The notes below the pieces were generated by a model, which was not told where the DNA came from, did not search any database, and worked only from the letters and a program-made list of their open reading frames with translations. Of a stretch of DNA of 6,968 nucleotides, positions 1 to 4,721 are shown one piece after another (position 1 is the stretch's first letter; every line of letters begins with the position of its first letter). Source of the stretch: an uncultured Selenomonadaceae bacterium. GTDB taxonomy: Bacteria > Bacillota > Negativicutes > Selenomonadales > Selenomonadaceae. Both the position numbers and the translations under genes were made by a program. Location of the stretch: positions 1 to 6,968 of the forward strand of contig CACZOL010000079.1 in assembly GCA_902782705.1 (NCBI GenBank), written 5' to 3'.

Positions 1-1002
1 GGCGCGGCTCTTTCTGCGCGCGGCAAAGCATCCACCATCTACATCGGCGGCGGCACGCCCACGGCGCTGCCCGTCCCGCTCCTCGCCCGCATCATTCAGA
101 CGGCGACGGCGGTCCTGCCGCTGACGGAAAATCCGGAGTTCACCGTCGAGGCAAATCCTGGCACCGTTACGCTGGAAACGATGACCATGCTTTCGACGCT
201 GGGCGTCAATCGTGTCAGCATCGGCGCACAGGTCTTCGACGACGCGATCCTGAAGCGCATCGGGCGTATCCACACATCGCAGGACATTCGCGACGCAGTG
301 CGCTGGGCACGGGCCGCTCTGATCGTAAACGTCAGCGTCGATCTAATGTACGGCCTGCCCGGACAGACCATGGACATCCTGAAATGGAGCGTCGGCTCGT
401 CGATGGACCTCGCCGTCACGCACATCTCCGTCTACGGTCTGACCGTCGAGGACGGCACGCCTTTCGCGCGGGAAAAAGCCGCCGGCACGCTCAGCCTCCC
501 CTCCGACGAAGCGGAAGAGGAAATGTACGACTACCTCGCGGAAACACTGCCAAAATTCGGCTTCCGCCGCTATGAGATCTCAAACTACGCGCGGCACGAT
601 TTCATCTGCCGCCATAATCTAGGATACTGGCAGGACCGTCCCTATTTCGGCTTCGGCGCGGCGGCCCACTCCTATTCCGACGGCCGGCGCATGTCGAACA
701 CGAAAGACATAGCCGCGTACATCAAGGCCGTCGAGAGCGGCGAATCTCCCGCCCATACCGAAGAAACCGTCACGCGGGAAAAACACATCGAGGAATTTTG
801 CTTCCTCGCGCTCCGCACGGCGGAAGGCATCCACCGCGAAACCTTTTCCAAGACCTTCGGCTGCGAGGTCGAAAGCCTCTACCAAAAAGCCGTCGACGAG
901 CTGAAGGCTAAGAAATTCTTGGAGGAAACCCCCACACATTATCGCCTGACGCCCCTCGGCATGAAATTCGGCAACCAAGCCTTCGCGGCGTTTTTACTGT
1001 AA
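1..1002 (+). CDS. hemW: HemW-family radical SAM heme chaperone, 5' end cut by the window
   Basis: The reading frame is open from base 1 and stops at TAA 1000-1002, giving 333 residues. HemW proteins are usually about 375-380 residues, so roughly 45 N-terminal residues, including the CxxxCxxC motif for the 4Fe-4S cluster, lie outside the window. Visible HemW/HemN-family motifs in order are GGGTPT (fragment residues 16-21), EANPGT (50-55), NRVSIGAQ (70-77), DLMYGLPGQ (114-122), YEISNYA, and RHNLGYW followed by YFGFGAAAHSY. The short C-terminal region with RTAEGI fits HemW rather than true oxygen-independent coproporphyrinogen oxidase HemN. HemW is a cytoplasmic heme-binding protein that delivers heme to membrane respiratory enzymes; many are misannotated as HemN. 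In Bacillus subtilis the gene lies in lepA-hemW-hrcA-grpE-dnaK order. Here a strong terminator follows and no hrcA appears, so it is the last gene of its transcript. Confidence 0.93.
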   Translation, partial: GAALSARGKASTIYIGGGTPTALPVPLLARIIQTATAVLPLTENPEFTVEANPGTVTLETMTMLSTLGVNRVSIGAQVFDDAILKRIGRIHTSQDIRDAVRWARAALIVNVSVDLMYGLPGQTMDILKWSVGSSMDLAVTHISVYGLTVEDGTPFAREKAAGTLSLPSDEAEEEMYDYLAETLPKFGFRRYEISNYARHDFICRHNLGYWQDRPYFGFGAAAHSYSDGRRMSNTKDIAAYIKAVESGESPAHTEETVTREKHIEEFCFLALRTAEGIHRETFSKTFGCEVESLYQKAVDELKAKKFLEETPTHYRLTPLGMKFGNQAFAAFLL

Positions 1003-1029
1003 GATTAGGAACATTTTATATGCCAGCAA

Positions 1030-1067
1030 ATAGAAAAGGCAGGGAATCGCTTCCCTGCCTTTTCTAT
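1030..1067. terminator. Bidirectional intrinsic terminator between hemW and the toxin gene
   Basis: Bases 1030-1046 and 1051-1067 are exact reverse complements, giving a 17-bp stem around the tetraloop TCGC (GCGA, a GNRA-type loop, on the minus strand). The GC-rich core GGCAGGGAA is flanked by AAAA on the left and TTTT on the right, so the hairpin carries a U-rich 3' side on both strands. It lies 27 bases after the hemW stop and 5 bases beyond the toxin stop, as expected for a shared terminator of two convergent units. Confidence 0.9.
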
Positions 1068-1072
1068 TGATT

Positions 1073-1336
1073 TTATTTGCCACGATAATGGCTGCCGCAC
1101 TGGACAATCTCCAGTTTCCCATCTTTAATCCTAAAAACGAGACGATTCTTCTCATCAATGCGGACGCTCCAAAAGCCGGACAAATTTTCCTTTAGCGGCT
1201 CCGGCTTTCCAATGCAGTTGTATCCGTTCCGCTCAATCGACTCAATAAGCGTATTGATTCGTTTCAGCGTTTTCTTGTCCAATGTTTGCCAAAGCAGATA
1301 TTCTTCCCATGCCTCATCATGCCATAATTTCTGCAT
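1073..1336 (-). CDS. yoeB: YoeB-family (Txe/YoeB) mRNA interferase toxin
   Basis: This 87-residue protein has close to the length of E. coli YoeB (84). It shows the family pattern throughout: W-E-E-Y-L-W-Q near residues 10-17, GKPEPLKENLSGFWS (43-57), RIDEKNRLVF (59-68) and C-terminal CGSHYRGK. The residues known to matter for YoeB ribosome-dependent mRNA cleavage are present at matching positions: E46, R65, H83 and Y84. It therefore looks like an intact toxin that cuts mRNA at the ribosomal A site and halts translation. The start ATG (1336-1334) follows the antitoxin stop by one base (TAG-G-ATG), and a GAGGTG Shine-Dalgarno sequence lies inside the end of the antitoxin gene, so translation is probably coupled. 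The gene is less GC-rich than hemW, which fits a mobile module. Confidence 0.93.
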   Translation of the reverse strand: MQKLWHDEAWEEYLLWQTLDKKTLKRINTLIESIERNGYNCIGKPEPLKENLSGFWSVRIDEKNRLVFRIKDGKLEIVQCGSHYRGK

Positions 1337-1337
1337 C

Positions 1338-1598
1338 CTACACCTCGATCAACTCATGCTCGGATACATTTCGCCCAGCGTCCATATCAGCAATACGGGA
1401 TTTTAGCAATCTCAAATTTTCTTCACTGTAAAAAGGATCCGGAGCAGTAATCTCGAAAGGAATCCTCCGTTCGCGCACAACTTTTTTTGCAAAGATAGTG
1501 AACGCCGTTGTCATGTTCATGCCCATCTCATGAAAAATAGAATCCAGCTCTTTTTTCAGTCCGGCGTCAATTCGCAAATTGATTGTTGCCTGATTCAT
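1338..1598 (-). CDS. RelB/DinJ-family antitoxin (ribbon-helix-helix)
   Basis: The 86-residue product matches the RelB/DinJ family: a short DNA-contacting strand (ATINLRID, residues 4-11), helix 1 (about 12-25, LKKELDSIFHEMG), a turn with the typical MNMTTAF segment (27-33), and helix 2 ending in KKVVRERRIPFEI (38-50). The remaining part, PDPFYSEENLRLLKSRIADMDAG and after, is the flexible toxin-wrapping region. Its expected roles are to neutralise the downstream YoeB toxin and to repress its own promoter as a dimer. The ATG at 1598-1596 is preceded by a strong AAGGAGG (1613-1607) at suitable spacing, which fixes the start. Classical YoeB pairs with a YefM/Phd-type antitoxin, so this RelB/DinJ partner is a mixed pairing. 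GC content is low compared with flanking core genes. Confidence 0.92.
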   Translation of the reverse strand: MNQATINLRIDAGLKKELDSIFHEMGMNMTTAFTIFAKKVVRERRIPFEITAPDPFYSEENLRLLKSRIADMDAGRNVSEHELIEV

Positions 1599-1619
1599 AG
1601 CACTCGCCTCCTTGTATCA

Positions 1620-1649
1620 ATTATATAACATTTATACTCACATTGTAAA
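1620..1649 (-). promoter_or_regulatory. Candidate promoter of the toxin-antitoxin operon
   Basis: On the minus strand TTTACA (1649-1644, one mismatch to the -35 consensus) is separated by 18 bases from TATAAT (1625-1620, perfect -10). The start of transcription would fall near 1613, right at the Shine-Dalgarno sequence of the antitoxin, giving a very short leader. That tightness is the reason for moderate confidence. Confidence 0.5.
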
Positions 1650-1654
1650 TACAA
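1643..1654. promoter_or_regulatory. Candidate antitoxin operator palindrome over the -35
   Basis: TTGTA-AA-TACAA is a perfect 5-bp inverted repeat with a two-base centre, overlapping the proposed -35 element of the toxin-antitoxin operon. RelB/DinJ antitoxins autorepress by binding inverted repeats in their promoters, so this is a plausible operator. The assignment rests only on symmetry and position, and short AT-rich palindromes occur by chance. Confidence 0.35.
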
Positions 1655-1765
1655 CATGAAAAAATAGCTGGTACAAAAGGGGCTCTCTTTTCTGGTATTT
1701 TCTGCATAATCTTCGCGTTTTGCACGGTTGTAATTGCAATTCAACTCTATTTGCTTGCCACCCTG

Positions 1766-3814
1766 TCAAAAATTCCACGCAACACTCACGCCGCCGCTTA
1801 ATCCCCGCTTTACTCCCGCATAGCCGATCAAATTGAAGTCCAACGTCACCGGAATATTTTTGTCCGGCATAACCGTCGCGCCGAGTTCGCCGCGTACCGT
1901 ACCACCGTCCATTGCTGCCGCGCGAATCGCGAATCCATCCGCTTTGCCAGTCGCCTTGCCGTCCATTTCGTACTCATAGGCAACACCGCCATAAAAGTTC
2001 CACTTGTCCCGCTTTATCGTATAGCGTGCGCCGACACGAAGCACTTTGCTTGTTATGGCGTCAAGGTCATATCGGCCGCCCGCCTGAAATGATACGGCAT
2101 CCCGATGATTGTAAAAAAATCTGCCGTAAACATCGAGAACTCCATGCTTCCCTCTGGCAATCCTCTGTCCGACACCTATATGGGCACCCCAATAAGGCGC
2201 ATGCGTGCTGTAGCTGTATGTATTCCCCAGCCCATCACGCAGCAAATCCCGCGCATCGTCATAGACAGTACCTCCACGCACAGAAGCTTCCGTATAAAAT
2301 CCGCCTTTCGCCTGCCATTTCCCAAAGAGGCCGCCGCCCGTATAGCGGGCACTTCCATCGCCACGCTCCGCGCCATCATACGTCGTATAGTTGCCGCTGC
2401 CATACTCGAAAAACGCACCGTAAGAAACCGCCCCGTTCTTTTTCTCATTCTCCGTCCCCAGCGCAATAATGGCGTTCCATGTTTGCATACGAGCATGACT
2501 TCCGACCTCGGTGCTCTGGAATCCGCCGCCCATCCGTGCGAAAGCCGATATGCCGTCAGCGCCTCGATTGGCTCCGATCCCCTCCGTCGCAGCACCAATG
2601 AAATCATTGCCGTTCATAATGGCCGCCATGCCTGCCTCTGCCCCCATCACCGTGTTGTGCGTCTGGGGCTGTACTTCAATGGCGGGCGTACCCGCGTTTT
2701 CTTCCGCACCCGGTGCCGTGCGCGGCCCCGGCGCAGGCATAGAGCGCGGCGGCACGGACGGCGAAGCCTCGACCATATCGACCGTATAGACGAGATTGTC
2801 GTCGGAAATCTTCGCTGTTCCGGTGCCCTGCAGTGTCGTGCCCACCGTATACTTACCGGAACTGATTGTCCCTTGATAGTCTCCCATGCCGTTTTGGATC
2901 AAAACCGTTCCGCCCCCCGCACGGAACGCGTTGACATCCGTAAACACGATATTTCTCGTATCGATGTTTGTGTCACTCACGCTCTGCAGGCTGGCGTTCG
3001 TCAAAGTCAGGACCGGCGTCCCCCATTTCGCACTAGTGATACGAATGTTGTCGAAATTACTGACAATGCCGTTATTGACCGCGTTGACGCCGGAAAGCTC
3101 CAGCGTGTTTCCGAAAACAGACGCCGGAATACTGGCGCTATACACCTCGTCTTCATCGTTATTCATCGAAGACATATTGATGACAAAACCGCCCTGGACA
3201 GAACCGTTCACCGTGCTGTCCTGCAAGATGATCGTGTTGTTTTTCGCTTCGCCGTCGAAAACGTAACCTCCGATGAGCTGTCCCGTCACCGTACTGTCAT
3301 CCAACAGGACAACATTGCCTTCAGCGCTGACCGTCATTTCAATCGGAGGGTTGTACGGGGTCGCGCTGGGATGTATCGCATAGCCGCCAATGACCATTCC
3401 AGTTACCTTGCTGCCGGTCAGCGTGACATTATTCCCCGCCGCGCTGCCGGCCAACGCATAACCGCCCGCGATCATTTCTCCCTGCACATCGCTGTTTCCT
3501 TGCACGATAACACTATTGCCGTTCGCGGAAGCTCCCTCGCCAACTGCGCCCACAATCATATCCAAGTCTGTCCCGTGGGCGCCATCTAACACCAGCGTAT
3601 ACCCGGAAACTTCTTCCGCATACGAGCCGATCGCGTCGCTGCCTCCCATCCCTCCAAATATCTGTCCGGTTTCATCAATGCTGCCGGAGACTGTCTTCGT
3701 CTCCGCGCCCGCGACGCTGCCGCCCGCTATCCACAGCGAAACGACACTCGCCAATGTGCACGTCCATTTTCTTCGTCTACCTTTGCTCCATACATTTCCA
3801 TTTCTCAAGGACAT
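1766..3814 (-). CDS. Type Va autotransporter with repeat-containing passenger and C-terminal beta-barrel
   Basis: The 682-residue protein has the full autotransporter layout. A basic N-region (KGRRRKW, 11-17) and hydrophobic stretch (about 18-36) end in AGA-ET, a likely signal peptidase I site near residue 37. The passenger (about 38-350) contains Gly/Asn/Val-rich repeats with IGGY-type motifs, typical of a beta-helix. A linker rich in Pro (about 350-380, e.g. PSVPPRSMPAPGPR) leads to the translocator barrel (about 415-682), which has alternating aromatic/hydrophobic strands and ends in SVAWNF with the terminal Phe recognised by the BAM machinery. The passenger is short and has no visible protease triad or RGD motif, so an adhesin-like or structural surface role is a guess. 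The ATG at 3814 has only a weak GAGAG-type ribosome site but gives a sensible signal peptide. It is transcribed from a near-consensus promoter at 3855-3883, divergently from the SpeD-like gene; no clear terminator follows it. Confidence 0.93.
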   Translation of the reverse strand: MSLRNGNVWSKGRRRKWTCTLASVVSLWIAGGSVAGAETKTVSGSIDETGQIFGGMGGSDAIGSYAEEVSGYTLVLDGAHGTDLDMIVGAVGEGASANGNSVIVQGNSDVQGEMIAGGYALAGSAAGNNVTLTGSKVTGMVIGGYAIHPSATPYNPPIEMTVSAEGNVVLLDDSTVTGQLIGGYVFDGEAKNNTIILQDSTVNGSVQGGFVINMSSMNNDEDEVYSASIPASVFGNTLELSGVNAVNNGIVSNFDNIRITSAKWGTPVLTLTNASLQSVSDTNIDTRNIVFTDVNAFRAGGGTVLIQNGMGDYQGTISSGKYTVGTTLQGTGTAKISDDNLVYTVDMVEASPSVPPRSMPAPGPRTAPGAEENAGTPAIEVQPQTHNTVMGAEAGMAAIMNGNDFIGAATEGIGANRGADGISAFARMGGGFQSTEVGSHARMQTWNAIIALGTENEKKNGAVSYGAFFEYGSGNYTTYDGAERGDGSARYTGGGLFGKWQAKGGFYTEASVRGGTVYDDARDLLRDGLGNTYSYSTHAPYWGAHIGVGQRIARGKHGVLDVYGRFFYNHRDAVSFQAGGRYDLDAITSKVLRVGARYTIKRDKWNFYGGVAYEYEMDGKATGKADGFAIRAAAMDGGTVRGELGATVMPDKNIPVTLDFNLIGYAGVKRGLSGGVSVAWNF
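3095..3559 (-). repeat. Degenerate passenger repeats of the autotransporter
   Basis: Residues about 86-240 of the autotransporter are built of diverged repeats of the form N-N-x-[VI]-x-L-x-x-S-x-V-x-G-x-[VL]-[IQ]-G-G-[YF]. The GGY/GGF motifs start at residues 117, 143, 182 and 208, i.e. spaced 26, 39 and 26 residues (78, 117 and 78 bases). The longer unit carries an insert around PYNPPIEMTVSAEG. A looser first copy begins near MIVGAVGEGASANGNSVIVQG (residues 86-106). Confidence 0.7.
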
Positions 3815-3854
3815 AATACTCTCTTTTCTAATTTTTTAATACAAAACGCCCATG

Positions 3855-3883
3855 ATTGTAGCACTAGAAAAATGGCTTGTCAA
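3855..3883 (-). promoter_or_regulatory. Promoter of the autotransporter gene
   Basis: On the minus strand a perfect TTGACA (3883-3878) is followed after 17 bases by TACAAT (3860-3855, one mismatch to the -10 consensus). Transcription would begin near 3848, giving a leader of about 34 bases before the ATG at 3814. Confidence 0.8.
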
Positions 3884-4068
3884 ATCAATCTTTATGGATG
3901 AACATTTTTATATAAACAGAACGTATGCAAAACCCTCCCAATGTCACAAAAAGCTGAATTGAAATAGCAACAAAATCATACATACATTTGTTTCCATAGT
4001 GCCATATTCCGATACTGCTCAAAAATTCGCGAACGCATCAGGCGGACATGAGTTTCTTCACGGATTCC

Positions 4069-4098
4069 TTGACATGGCTTTGCTCCCGCGCTTATAAT
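4069..4098 (+). promoter_or_regulatory. Consensus sigma-70-type promoter of the SpeD-like gene
   Basis: Perfect TTGACA (4069-4074) and perfect TATAAT (4093-4098) are separated by 18 bases. Transcription would start near 4105, leaving a leader of about 35 bases that contains the GAGGAG ribosome site at 4127-4132, seven bases before the ATG at 4140. Two full-consensus hexamers suggest strong housekeeping expression unless a repressor acts. Confidence 0.88.
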
Positions 4099-4139
4099 GT
4101 TTATACAAAAAGGAATTCACACTAGCGAGGAGTTTATTT

Positions 4140-4601
4140 ATGGAACAGATTACGGCGCGCCATCTGACGGCCGATTTATACGGCTGCAAGACAAGCCCTC
4201 TCGCCGACGAGGACAGCCTTCGCACGAAGGTCTCCGCGCTTTTTGAGGAAAGCGGCTTTCATGTCATGGCGTCGACAATACAGGATCTCAGCGACGATCA
4301 TGCAGCGCTCCTGTTGCTTCTCAGCGAGGGCCATTTCGCGATTCACCTGTACCGCGATCTCGCTTACGTCGCCGCCGATCTCTTCCTTTGCGAGCCGTCC
4401 GCCGCGCCGGAGGGTTTGCTCCAGAAGATCAGGAATATCTTCAAGCCGGAAAAGTTCCGTACCACGTATCTGAAGCGCGGCGATTTCAGTGTCAACGGCG
4501 CAGATATGAAGCCGCAGACGACGACGCGCGTCGCGCCGCTTCGCCGGATTCACAACACCGGCGCGAAAGTCATTCGCCTGTTGGCGCACCGCAAGCACTG
4601 A
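4140..4601 (+). CDS. SpeD/SpeH-family S-adenosylmethionine decarboxylase homologue lacking the pyruvoyl serine (probable pseudoenzyme)
   Basis: The 153-residue protein aligns by eye with the small bacterial AdoMetDC proenzymes (about 125-130 residues). RHLTADLYGC (7-16) matches the family N-terminus, LSEGHFAIHLY (61-71) matches the cleavage-site segment usually written SESHLTIH, AADLFLCE (78-85) matches the catalytic Cys segment, and YLKRGDF (110-116) matches the usual end. Active members cleave themselves before a Ser (Ser63 in Thermotoga maritima), which becomes the pyruvoyl cofactor. Here that position is Gly (G64, codon GGC at 4329-4331). The Ser55 equivalent appears to be A56. The His68 and Cys83 equivalents, H69 and C84, are kept. 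Pyruvoyl formation from Gly is not possible by the known chemistry, so decarboxylation of AdoMet for spermidine synthesis is unlikely. It may regulate a partner enzyme or have another role. A basic tail (117-153) is extra. Strong promoter, good ribosome site (GAGGAG) and own terminator argue that it is expressed. No speE or other polyamine gene is in view. Confidence 0.8.
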   Translation: MEQITARHLTADLYGCKTSPLADEDSLRTKVSALFEESGFHVMASTIQDLSDDHAALLLLLSEGHFAIHLYRDLAYVAADLFLCEPSAAPEGLLQKIRNIFKPEKFRTTYLKRGDFSVNGADMKPQTTTRVAPLRRIHNTGAKVIRLLAHRKH

Positions 4602-4616
4602 TCCAGGGAAACGTAC

Positions 4617-4645
4617 GAGCCGGAATCCAGCGTCCGGCTCTTTTT
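4617..4645 (+). terminator. Intrinsic terminator of the SpeD-like gene
   Basis: GAGCCGGA (4617-4624) pairs exactly with TCCGGCTC (4633-4640) around an 8-base loop, followed directly by TTTTT (4641-4645). It lies 15 bases after the TGA stop and separates this gene from the envelope operon downstream. Confidence 0.9.
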
Positions 4646-4661
4646 CATGCCCCAGCTTTTC

Positions 4662-4690
4662 TTGACATATATTTATCGCAGAAGTATATT
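4662..4690 (+). promoter_or_regulatory. Promoter of the L,D-transpeptidase/deacetylase operon
   Basis: Perfect TTGACA (4662-4667), a 17-base spacer, then TATATT (4685-4690, one mismatch). Transcription would start near 4697, about 25 bases before the ATG at 4722. This placement rules out the in-frame ATG at 4647 as the start. Confidence 0.8.
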
Positions 4691-4721
4691 TATCGAAGAA
4701 AAAAGAGCAGGATTGTTTCGC

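Larger units (their letters stand above)
3815..4139. other. Divergent intergenic region between the autotransporter and the SpeD-like gene
   Basis: These 325 bases hold no convincing gene. The left edge carries the minus-strand autotransporter promoter and the right edge the plus-strand promoter of the SpeD-like gene. The roughly 185 bases between them (3884-4068) are AT-rich in the left part (19 G+C in 3901-3960) and contain only small symmetric elements such as TTCGCGAA (4026-4033). I recognise no riboswitch, known operator or RNA gene there. The leader of the SpeD-like transcript would be only about 35 bases, too short for a SAM riboswitch. Confidence 0.75.

Noticed and set aside
1673..1692. 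Short hairpin AAAAG...CTTTT as terminator of the autotransporter gene
   Set aside because: The stem is only 5 bp and AT-rich, and the T-run on the minus strand is too distant, so it does not meet the pattern of an intrinsic terminator.
2105..3589. 494-codon open frame on the plus strand, antisense to the autotransporter
   Set aside because: It lies wholly opposite a clearly real gene, its product is rich in Arg, His and Ile without recognisable domains, and no promoter or ribosome site precedes it. It is explained by the base composition of the opposite gene.
3894..3962. 22-codon open frame (MDEHFYINRTYAKPSQCHKKLN) in the divergent intergenic region
   Set aside because: There is no ribosome site upstream and no promoter of its own; such a length is expected by chance in AT-rich DNA.
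4105..4139. SAM riboswitch or leader peptide before the SpeD-like gene
   Set aside because: The predicted leader is about 35 bases with no stable hairpin or recognisable aptamer.
4647..4721. Upstream in-frame start of the L,D-transpeptidase
   Set aside because: The ATG at 4647 lies before the -35 element at 4662-4667, and the added residues (LFLTYIYRRSIFIEEKR) would disturb the signal sequence. The start at 4722 has an AGGA ribosome site.
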